64,000 nucleotides of DNA from an uncultured Legionella sp. (lineage in GTDB: Bacteria; Pseudomonadota; Gammaproteobacteria; Legionellales; Legionellaceae): the NCBI GenBank assembly GCA_902168255.1, contig CABHON010000017.1:1-64000 (forward strand). Direction: 5' to 3'. This document shows positions 54,724 to 62,618 of the stretch, one piece after another. The notes beneath the pieces are model-generated. The model did not search any database, was not told the DNA's origin, and was given only the letters and a program-made list of their open reading frames with translations. The position numbers and the translations under genes are program-made. How positions within the stretch are numbered: position 1 is the stretch's first letter; the number at the start of each line of letters is the position of its first letter.

Positions 54724-57030
54724 ATGTCTTCTGATTCGTCTTTATTTGTTGACAAAACACAATTTGATATTACTAACGACCTTATTAAACGGCTTAAGGA
54801 ACAGAGTTGGGGGTTGGCAGTATTAAGACTCTTTTTTTCAAGTTTATCTTTTGTCTTTAAAGCTGCTGACAAAGCGGTATATCCCTATATAATGCCTGTT
54901 GCAGCTTTTATTGGTATCATCTGGTTTTATCTTAATCTTTTAGAGGCCAAAACAACCCGAAATATAAATATCAATCTTTGGGGAAAACTTGCTTCTAATT
55001 CTGCATTGGCCATTTTAGGCATTGTTGGTTGTGTACTGTTTTTCGCTTTTGGTATAGGGAGTATTACATTAATTTCTGCTGCTACAGCAGCTTTTTATGG
55101 TGTAAAATTTTTGGTAAAGACGGGATTATCCTTAACTTATGCTGTGCGTTATTTCTATTGTGAACCAGGAACAAAGCGCAAGCAAGAATGCGAAGAACGA
55201 GCAATTCGTTACGCAAAAAGTGGGTTGAGCTCATTGCTAAGTAGTATTGTAGCAGTTGTTATTACCGCCCTATCTGTGGTGGGTGGTCCTTTGGGTTGGG
55301 GGCTTTTATCGTTAGCGTTTATCGCTAAAATGGTTGCAAATGGAGATACTATTTTAGCTGATCTGTTGAAAGAAAAATCTCCTATAAAAGAGATGACGAA
55401 TGAAGTAGAACATATTGAAGACAAGTTACTAAAAAAAACGTTGGCTAGCAACTTAATTGTTAAGCAAATAAAAATATTAGAGCTGGAAGAGAGATATTTA
55501 GGGCAATTAAGGGACAAGGTAAAACATTCTGCCAACTATACGTTTGTTAAAATGAATTCTGGGTCAGCTGAAATTCAAGATGATAAGTTATATGTTGAGT
55601 TTGAGAATGACAAATTATTTTATAAAACAAAACGCTCTGGAAAATATCAGCATGAAATAACGGCCAATTACTTTCACCACGAGGATATATACAAAGCGTT
55701 GTGTAAGGAAATAAAAGAACATCAAAACCAGGACAAAGATTGGCTCTATCTCCTAGAGAAACATAAGAATAGCATATTAAACATGACGGCAAAAAAAGAA
55801 CATACACGCTTTGAGCCATTAACTATACGTATGATTAGTTGGGCTAAGTTAGTTTTTTATTCTTTTTTTACTCAGCAGCAAAAAGAAGAAATAAAATTTT
55901 TAAAGAAATTTCAAAAGGAATGGGAAACATCAATTTCTCCTTATCCTGATAGCTTAAGTAAAAAAGGTGAAACTTATTTAGTTTACCAATGTGTAGAAAA
56001 CGTGAATAACTTACTACAGAATGATGTTGGATGTAATTTAGAAAAAAATAAAAATAAGCCAATGAGATGCACTGACACTATCATAGGAACAATGAGTATG
56101 ATAGAGGATAGAGAACTAAGGAAACAATTTCTTATCTCCATGATAGACAATAAAATTGTGGCATTAAGGGATTCTCGTTCCAATATTTATAAAAAAGAAA
56201 AGATTACTTTTCTAAATCAAGTTAAAGAGGCGTTGACGGAAAAAGACACTAATTTTTCTTCTGATTCCAGTCCTGTAAAAATGCTAAAGTCTCTTATAGA
56301 AACAGAGGGTGCTGAGGGCACAGCTGGGACTAAAACGTTGACAAAAAATAACGCGGATACTGCTTCAGCACTGACTAAATTGGTGCCTGCAGATTTAACG
56401 GATGATTTGAAAAAAAATCTTCAAAAAGTATTTTTTTCAGCAAAAAAGCAAATAAGTGAAACCGAATTATTATATCGGGCGGCATTATTTCATGTTTATT
56501 ATAAAACAGCGCATCTTCATAAGCCTGGTGCTAAAAGAGGAAAGTTTTATTATAAAGATATTATTGAAACATTAAAGCAAATTAAAGATGCTGATCAACA
56601 AAAGAGTTATCTTATTGCATTACTTAAAGAAAAAATTAGCGATCTTGGCTCGAATCCTAAAGGAAAAATAAAAAATAAGAAAATAGCTTTGAAGTGGTGC
56701 CTTAAGTGGTTAGAAGGAAATAGGGAGCCTTGCACGTTTAGTATTACGGAGAAAAAAAGTGAATATACTTATCAATGCAGTGGTATTGAGGAATGGATGA
56801 AAATTATTCATAAAAAACATCGCAAGTTTAAAGCAGATGTTTTTACTTCTTATTGGGAAGGCATTGGAGAAACAGATGGCCTTCTTAGGGCTGTGGCTGA
56901 ATACGATAAGCTGCATCCTCAATCGTTAAAATTATTAATAAATGAACCCAATGATAGCCATAGTTGTTCACCTTCAAATTATGCGGATATTCATCCTTCA
57001 ATATCAACTACTTCATTGATAGCATCATAA
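54724..57030 (+). CDS. Large membrane-anchored hypothetical protein, candidate effector
   Basis: I do not recognise this 768-aa protein. The N-terminal 210 residues have about five hydrophobic segments (roughly 52-73, 88-108, 110-128, 165-187, 190-208). The remaining 550 residues are hydrophilic, very Lys-rich and helical, with no signal peptide. The end is Ser-rich and polar (NDSHSCSPSNYADIHPS). Layout and composition resemble large Legionellales effectors that insert into host membranes, but no domain is identified. It stands alone, with a toxin-antitoxin remnant downstream. Confidence 0.7.
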   Translation: MSSDSSLFVDKTQFDITNDLIKRLKEQSWGLAVLRLFFSSLSFVFKAADKAVYPYIMPVAAFIGIIWFYLNLLEAKTTRNININLWGKLASNSALAILGIVGCVLFFAFGIGSITLISAATAAFYGVKFLVKTGLSLTYAVRYFYCEPGTKRKQECEERAIRYAKSGLSSLLSSIVAVVITALSVVGGPLGWGLLSLAFIAKMVANGDTILADLLKEKSPIKEMTNEVEHIEDKLLKKTLASNLIVKQIKILELEERYLGQLRDKVKHSANYTFVKMNSGSAEIQDDKLYVEFENDKLFYKTKRSGKYQHEITANYFHHEDIYKALCKEIKEHQNQDKDWLYLLEKHKNSILNMTAKKEHTRFEPLTIRMISWAKLVFYSFFTQQQKEEIKFLKKFQKEWETSISPYPDSLSKKGETYLVYQCVENVNNLLQNDVGCNLEKNKNKPMRCTDTIIGTMSMIEDRELRKQFLISMIDNKIVALRDSRSNIYKKEKITFLNQVKEALTEKDTNFSSDSSPVKMLKSLIETEGAEGTAGTKTLTKNNADTASALTKLVPADLTDDLKKNLQKVFFSAKKQISETELLYRAALFHVYYKTAHLHKPGAKRGKFYYKDIIETLKQIKDADQQKSYLIALLKEKISDLGSNPKGKIKNKKIALKWCLKWLEGNREPCTFSITEKKSEYTYQCSGIEEWMKIIHKKHRKFKADVFTSYWEGIGETDGLLRAVAEYDKLHPQSLKLLINEPNDSHSCSPSNYADIHPSISTTSLIAS

Positions 57031-57110
57031 TATTTTTTAAATCCAAATCTGCTTGAAATATAACTTTTTATAACTTATAATAACCATGAGTCCAACTTTT
57101 GAGAGTTATA

Positions 57111-57374
57111 GTGTCATATACTTTATTAATAAAAAAAACAAGTAAAAAAGATGTTGCTATCATTATCCAATCTTGAGCGTAGTAGAATTACAGAAAAAAT
57201 TGTTTTATTAGGAATAAATCCTGATGATGAAAGATTAGATATAAAAAAATTACAAGGTGAGCCTTATTTTCGATTACGAGTTGGAAAGTGGCGCGAATTA
57301 TTTTTGATAGAGCTGATGAAATTAAAATTGTCTCTATAGAAAAAATTAAGTCTCGTGGAGATGTATACAAATGA
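57111..57374 (+). pseudogene. RelE/ParE-type toxin broken by two frameshifts
   Basis: Reading through three segments restores a RelE-like toxin: SYTLLIKKTSKKDVA (from GTG 57111), then LERSRITEKIVLLGINPDDE with YFRLRVGKWR in the +1 frame, then IIFDRADEIKIVSIEKIKSR back in the first frame. The shifts lie near 57165-57175 and 57290-57296. The final TGA overlaps the ATG of the antitoxin (ATGA), the normal arrangement for RelE-XRE pairs. The toxin is therefore inactive in its present form unless the shifts are sequencing errors. Confidence 0.75.
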
Positions 57375-57697
57375 ACTTACAAACTATTAAATCAATCAGT
57401 GGAAAAATTGAATATGTCCTTTTACCTTTTGATACTTTTAAAGTATTACGGCCTGAAATTATAAAACAATTAGCACAGGGAAATTTGGAGCAACACTACG
57501 AAATTTTTGAGCCTGCAGATTATATTGACAATCCCATTGCACTTTCAAGAATTCAAGCGGGTCTTACTCAAGAAGAGTTGGCTAAGCTTATGTCAGTATC
57601 GCAAGCTTATATTAGTAAAATTGAGCGTCAACATGCTGTAACGCCCAAATTGCTGCAAAAAGTTAAATTGGTTCTTGAAAGCAAAATATCAAACTAA
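57371..57697 (+). CDS. XRE-family antitoxin (HigA/RelB-like helix-turn-helix)
   Basis: In this 108-aa protein the C-terminal half is a Cro/CI-type helix-turn-helix (ALSRIQAGLTQEELAKLMSV, QAYISKIERQ), and the N-terminal half (SISGKIEYVLLPFDTFKVL) is the neutralising part. It remains intact although its partner toxin is frameshifted. The protein probably represses its own promoter, which would lie upstream of 57111. Confidence 0.85.
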   Translation: MNLQTIKSISGKIEYVLLPFDTFKVLRPEIIKQLAQGNLEQHYEIFEPADYIDNPIALSRIQAGLTQEELAKLMSVSQAYISKIERQHAVTPKLLQKVKLVLESKISN

Positions 57698-57698
57698 A

Positions 57699-57823
57699 TA
57701 TACTAAAAGCAATTGAGTTTTCGGTGCGGCGCAGACCGGTATGAGCACCGGAGTGTACAAGTAGTACATGAGGATGCGAAGGAGGGCTGCAACAAAACCG
57801 AAAATACAAGTGCGCAGAGTATA
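57699..57823 (-). repeat. Palindromic interspersed element, copy D (125 bp)
   Basis: On the minus strand it starts TATACTCTGCGCACTTGTAT, contains CGGTTTTGTTGCAGCCCTCC and ends GCTTTTAGTATA. It is the most diverged of the four copies. It lies between the convergent antitoxin and trpS genes. Confidence 0.75.
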
Positions 57824-57830
57824 AGTAAGA

Positions 57831-58898
57831 TTAAAAATCTTGCTTCATTGCTTGTTTCGCTAAACGTAATGTTTCGTTAGCGACTACGTTTGCCTTTTCA
57901 TTGCCTTCCCTTAAAATAGCTAAAACTTGTGCAGGATCATTTTCAAATACTTGGCGACGTTGACGAATGGGCTCGATAAAATTTACTAATACATCAATAA
58001 GCCTTTTTTTGCATTCTACATCGCCGATGGTACCTTGGCGGTAACGTTCTTTCGCTTCATTGACCCACTGGATGTCTGGATTAAAGGTTTCATGAAAAAT
58101 CCAAAGAGGGTTATTTTCGGTGTTACCGGGATCGGTTGCTCGTAAACGTTTAGGATCCGTGTACATCGCGCGTACTTTTTGAGCAATAGTATCGGCATCA
58201 TCACTTAATAAAATAGCGTTATTGAGTGATTTGGACATTTTTAATAATTGGCCATTTTCAGATGGAGCACCTGTCCCGACTAATCGGCGCCTACGGCCTA
58301 ATTTAGCTTCAATAATCGGAAATAATCCTCCATTAGCCAGATAATCTTTATCTTCTGTATGAGAATCTACGCCACAATAGAGTTGATTAAAGCGACGGGC
58401 AACTTCGCGAGTCATTTCTATATGAGGAATTTGATCTTCACCAACAGGTACAAGTTCTGGGCGGAAAGCCAAAATGTCTGCTACTTGCCCTACAGCATAT
58501 AATAAAAAACCAAAAGGATAATTTTCACCTAAACCTTTATCGCGAATTTCGTCTTTTATGGTGGGATTGCGCATGACTCTTGGAAAAGGCAGCAGCATAC
58601 TAAAGAAAAAAGTTAAATCAGCAATAGCTGAAATTTCTGATTGTATAAACATAGTGCTTTGTTTGGGATCAATTCCAGCTGCCAACCAATCCGTAGCAAC
58701 ATCAATAACGCTTTGGCGAATTTCATTTGGTCGATCCATGCGTGTAGTGAAAGCATGCACATTAGCAATAATGAAATAGCAATCATAATCATTTTGTAAG
58801 GCAACGCGATTTTCTAATGAACCAACCCAATGACCTAAATGCAAGCGTCCCGTTGGCGTGTCACCAGTGAGTATGCGGGGTTTGTGCAACGTTGACAT
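57831..58898 (-). CDS. trpS: Tryptophanyl-tRNA synthetase
   Basis: This class I aminoacyl-tRNA synthetase charges tRNA-Trp. The 355 residues have the HIGH-like motif (TPTGRLHLGHWVGS) near residue 15, PVGEDQIPHIEMTRE, and the KMSKS motif (LLKMSKSLNN). The protein belongs to the branch with the PTGRLHLGH start. It lies 17 bp after oxyR on the minus strand. A separate tryptophanase is encoded 14 kb away. Confidence 0.95.
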   Translation of the reverse strand: MSTLHKPRILTGDTPTGRLHLGHWVGSLENRVALQNDYDCYFIIANVHAFTTRMDRPNEIRQSVIDVATDWLAAGIDPKQSTMFIQSEISAIADLTFFFSMLLPFPRVMRNPTIKDEIRDKGLGENYPFGFLLYAVGQVADILAFRPELVPVGEDQIPHIEMTREVARRFNQLYCGVDSHTEDKDYLANGGLFPIIEAKLGRRRRLVGTGAPSENGQLLKMSKSLNNAILLSDDADTIAQKVRAMYTDPKRLRATDPGNTENNPLWIFHETFNPDIQWVNEAKERYRQGTIGDVECKKRLIDVLVNFIEPIRQRRQVFENDPAQVLAILREGNEKANVVANETLRLAKQAMKQDF

Positions 58899-58915
58899 AT
58901 ATTTTCTACCTTTTG

Positions 58916-59812
58916 CTAAAGAACCTTAATTGGTTGAGTTGTTAATAATCTTTTGATTTGAAGGGTTATTGCTTCTAATACTATCTTTTTTGTTGTGGAA
59001 GATCGATAGGCTACACCTATAATTCGTTTAGGCTGAGGTGTAGAAAAAGGAATATAAGTTAATTTTGAATGTGATTGTTCTGATAATTTTGGTAATAGAG
59101 TGATACCAGCATTACACGCTACCATTTGTTTAAGTGTTTCAAGACTAGTAACCTGAAAGTTAGTGGAATCCATGAGGATTGTCTGGCGACATACCTTCAT
59201 TGCTTGCTCTCTTAAACAATGTCCCTCTGCAAGCAATAAAAGTGTTTGGTTTTTCACATCGGTCCTATTAATCTTTTTGCGCTTTGCCAAAGGATGCTGG
59301 TTTGATACGGCTAAAACAAAGGTTTCTTCAAATAAAGGTAAAGTAATTAAATTTTCATCCTTTATAGGAAGTGCTAGTAAAACAATATCGATTTTACCTG
59401 TTGCTAGTTTTTCAAGTAAATTAGTGGTGATATCTTCAATTAAATGTAAAGATAGCTTCGGAAATTTAGAAGATAATCCTGGTAAAACATGAGGTAAAAT
59501 ATAAGGCGCCAACGTAGGAATAATTCCTAAATGTAAAGTGCTTGCAAAAGGGTTTTCTGCTTGGCGAGCAAGTGCTTTCATGTAATTAACTCGTTGAAGA
59601 ATATCGCGGGCTTGCTGTGTTATGAGCCTACCAATTTCAGTTAATAATACGTTTTTATTTGTTCTCTCAATGAGTTTGACACCTAAGGTTTCCTCAAGTT
59701 TTTTAATTTGCATACTGAGGCCAGGTTGACTAACAAAACAAGCATCTGCTGCTTTAGAAAAATGACGATAATCAGCTACGGCAATTAAATATTTTAAATC
59801 ACGAATATTCAT
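58916..59812 (-). CDS. oxyR: LysR-type peroxide regulator OxyR
   Basis: OxyR senses H2O2 and activates peroxide defence genes. The likely start is the ATG at 59812, giving MNIRDLKYLIAVADYRHFSK, the usual OxyR N-terminus (298 aa); an upstream ATG at 59881 would add 23 residues of unlike sequence. The winged helix contains FVSQPGLSMQIKKLEETLG. The two redox cysteines are present: GHCLREQAMKVC, equivalent to E. coli Cys199 and Cys208. It precedes trpS; no ahpC or katG is adjacent. Confidence 0.9.
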   Translation of the reverse strand: MNIRDLKYLIAVADYRHFSKAADACFVSQPGLSMQIKKLEETLGVKLIERTNKNVLLTEIGRLITQQARDILQRVNYMKALARQAENPFASTLHLGIIPTLAPYILPHVLPGLSSKFPKLSLHLIEDITTNLLEKLATGKIDIVLLALPIKDENLITLPLFEETFVLAVSNQHPLAKRKKINRTDVKNQTLLLLAEGHCLREQAMKVCRQTILMDSTNFQVTSLETLKQMVACNAGITLLPKLSEQSHSKLTYIPFSTPQPKRIIGVAYRSSTTKKIVLEAITLQIKRLLTTQPIKVL

Positions 59813-60228
59813 AAGTGGTTCATTATAAGTTGATCTTTTTATAGTTGCAAAAACAAAATACGCATATGCTAATATGTCCAAAAAATTAACTTAATTTAAC
59901 AAGAATATAAATTTCCTGTATTTTTAGCAAAACTTTAATTTCAGTTGGACAACTAAAAATAATCAGCTATTTTTACTAAAAAATACTGATGAGTTAAAAA
60001 TAAAAACGGATTGTAATTATCTTAGTTATTATTTATTTCAATAGTTAAATTAAAAACAGATAAATACTCAGCCATTGTTAACATAATAAAGAATTTCAAA
60101 TATTTTAATAATTCTATTGATAAATTAAATTTCTTTTTTTCATTAATTTAATAAATTTTATTTATTGTTAAATTTTTATAATTTAGTTATTTTATAATGC
60201 TATTAATTAAAAATGAAAGAGGAAATTG
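59813..60228. other. AT-rich intergenic region
   Basis: A gap of about 400 bp holds no supported gene. It is over 80% AT from about 59930 onwards. It contains the divergent promoters of oxyR and the CaaX-box gene; no clear hexamers with good spacing could be singled out. Confidence 0.5.
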
Positions 60229-61275
60229 ATGATTCTAAGTCGACCTTTACAAACATCAGAAGAGAAATATTACAATCTTTTGCTAAATAATTCCTCAGAA
60301 AAAACATATAGGAATTTTGTTTTAGGGTTAATCGATGAGTTTGAACATACTGGTGATTTTACAATTTTTTATCTTATTAATAAAATAATTGAAGAAAATA
60401 TATCAGAAAATATAAGAAGTATTTTTGAAAATATTGTACCTGCTGTAATAAATATTTCACGTTATAAAAATATTGAAATATATTTTTATCCTTCACCTGA
60501 TGAAATGAAAAATTTAATGGAAAAATTTGATCGGTTTAAACGTATACTTACTGAGCCTCAAGTTGATGTAAGAACAGAAATAAATACGTTATATCTTTTT
60601 GTGAAGGCTGCTTTTGAAACGTTGGAAGAAAAATATGAAAATAAGCAAGATATGTTATTATTTTATCAAGCTACGGTATTATCCCTTTTATCTTGGTTAT
60701 CTATAAGTAATTTAGTAGCAATCCGCAAAATTACGATTCAAAATATTGCAAATCATGATGATTTATCTTTACTTATTATACGGTTTGCCAATCAATTTAA
60801 ACCTAAGGAATATGAACTTTATACTTTGGGACGATCATTAGTTGAACTCAATAATTTTTTTAAAGCGTTGAGAAAGGCTCATCCATATCCTTATAATAAG
60901 AAAAAAAATAATGAAGAGAGTTCTTATCCTTTTAACCGAGTCCTTGAAGATTTTATTTTTCAAAATTATGAAGAATGTAAAGAAAAACTAACCGAAAAAA
61001 TGTTAGAAAATGGAACCACTAAGAGGCGAATAGAGAAAAAAAGAGCACATTTTTTAGAAGAATTATCCATAAGTAGGCACAGTGCCGAGCAACGTCCTTT
61101 AAAAAAGCCTAACAGTAAATGGGAAAATTATTCCTTAAATTCTGATGAGTTTTATGAGGAATTGGAAAAACCTTATTCACGTGCTAAAGCGTGTACTGCA
61201 TTTGGTAATGTAAAAAAAATTACAAACCAGCCTAGATCCAGAGCTGCTGAAAATAGTAGCTGCAGTATTTTTTAA
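60229..61275 (+). CDS. Hypothetical protein ending in a CaaX prenylation box (CSIF), candidate host-targeted effector
   Basis: In this 348-aa protein the start is the ATG at 60229 with GAGG 6 bp before it (a TTG three bases earlier is less likely). The protein is hydrophilic and largely helical, has no signal peptide and matches no family I recognise. It ends NSSCSIF: the last four residues Cys-Ser-Ile-Phe form a CaaX box, the signal by which eukaryotic prenyltransferases add farnesyl or geranylgeranyl. A run of basic residues (KKITNQPRSR) lies just before it, as in many prenylated proteins. Legionella effectors use this to reach host membranes. Confidence 0.75.
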   Translation: MILSRPLQTSEEKYYNLLLNNSSEKTYRNFVLGLIDEFEHTGDFTIFYLINKIIEENISENIRSIFENIVPAVINISRYKNIEIYFYPSPDEMKNLMEKFDRFKRILTEPQVDVRTEINTLYLFVKAAFETLEEKYENKQDMLLFYQATVLSLLSWLSISNLVAIRKITIQNIANHDDLSLLIIRFANQFKPKEYELYTLGRSLVELNNFFKALRKAHPYPYNKKKNNEESSYPFNRVLEDFIFQNYEECKEKLTEKMLENGTTKRRIEKKRAHFLEELSISRHSAEQRPLKKPNSKWENYSLNSDEFYEELEKPYSRAKACTAFGNVKKITNQPRSRAAENSSCSIF

Positions 61276-61340
61276 TCAGCGTTTTTTATTATGTAGAATA
61301 ATGATACTATTCTTTTTTGCCAGTTTAAAAGGGAAATAGT

Positions 61341-62378
61341 ATGCAATATAAATATTCTTTTTTTGATGATTACTCAGAAGGCGCTCATCCTAACATATTA
61401 AATGCATTAGTTGAAAATAATAATCAGCAAGCATTAGGTTACGGGATTGATGAGTTTAGTGTTCATGCAACAAATTTAATACGAAAAAAAATAAATAATA
61501 CCGAAGCTGATGTTTATTTTGTGGCTACAGGTACACAAGCTAATTTAGTGGGTATATCCTGGTTATTAAAATCCTATGAATCGGTTATTTCAGCCCACAC
61601 AGGCCATATTTGTGTGCATGAAGCTGGGGCGATTGAAGCAACAGGCCATAAGGTTCATGCAGAACTTGCAAAAGACGGGAAATTAACACCTGCCACCATA
61701 CAACGAGTAGTAGACATCCATAATATGGATCAAATGGTTCTACCCAGGGCTGTATATATTTCTCAATCTACCGAAGTGGGCAGTGTTTATTCCAAAGCAG
61801 AATTGGTGGCACTCTCCCACGTATGTCAAAAGAATCATTTATATTTATATATTGATGGTGCGCGGTTACCGCATGCTTTGGCCAGTGAGCAGGCTGATTT
61901 TACGTTGAAAGATATTGCTATCCTTGCTGATATTTTTTATATTGGTGGTACTAAAAATGGAGGGTTAATAGGAGAGGCAATGGTAATTGTCCATCCTGAA
62001 TTAAAGAAAAATTTTCGATTTCATTTACGGCAGAAAGGCGCTATTTTAGCTAAAACGCGAGCAGTGAGTATTCAATTTGCTGAGTTTTTTAATCAAGATC
62101 TGTATCTTGAAATTGCTCGTCATGCCAACCAAATGGCTCAAAAACTAAAGCAAGGGATTCAAAACTTAGGTTATTCATTTATCGCTGATTCTCCAACGAA
62201 CCAACTTTTCCCAATCTTTCCCAATAAAATTGTTGAGATATTAGAAAAGAGTTATGGCTTTTATCGATGGACTAATCTAAATGAAGAAAAAACAGTAGTT
62301 CGTTTAGTGACATCATGGGCAACACCAATTGGGATGGTTGAGGAATTTTTAGAGGATTTACGAAATATTTCTTCTTAA
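61341..62378 (+). CDS. ltaE: Low-specificity L-threonine aldolase (PLP, beta-eliminating lyase family)
   Basis: This 345-aa enzyme splits threonine or allo-threonine into glycine and acetaldehyde. The fold-type I PLP lysine is in YIGGTKNGGLIGEAM, and GTQANLVG, AHTGHICVHEAGAIEATGHK and YIDGARLPHAL are the conserved segments of the family. An AAAGGGAAATAG ribosome site precedes the ATG. It lies 65 bp after the CaaX-box gene, on the same strand; there is no evidence of a functional link. Confidence 0.9.
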   Translation: MQYKYSFFDDYSEGAHPNILNALVENNNQQALGYGIDEFSVHATNLIRKKINNTEADVYFVATGTQANLVGISWLLKSYESVISAHTGHICVHEAGAIEATGHKVHAELAKDGKLTPATIQRVVDIHNMDQMVLPRAVYISQSTEVGSVYSKAELVALSHVCQKNHLYLYIDGARLPHALASEQADFTLKDIAILADIFYIGGTKNGGLIGEAMVIVHPELKKNFRFHLRQKGAILAKTRAVSIQFAEFFNQDLYLEIARHANQMAQKLKQGIQNLGYSFIADSPTNQLFPIFPNKIVEILEKSYGFYRWTNLNEEKTVVRLVTSWATPIGMVEEFLEDLRNISS

Positions 62379-62618
62379 AAATATTTAAAATAATTTTTAT
62401 CTTATATAAGATTGTTTTATTATATTTCATCTTTTCATTTTTTGTTAAGAAAATAATTTTATACTACGCCTCCTATAATTTCTAAATTTAAAATTGAAGA
62501 ATTTCTTAATTATGTTAGTTTTGTCTGAAAGCAACTACATTGCTAAAAATATAGGAGTTCAGATTTATTAAAGTAGGCATTGGTGCCAGGATGAAAATTA
62601 CGCTGGAAATAATTGCAA

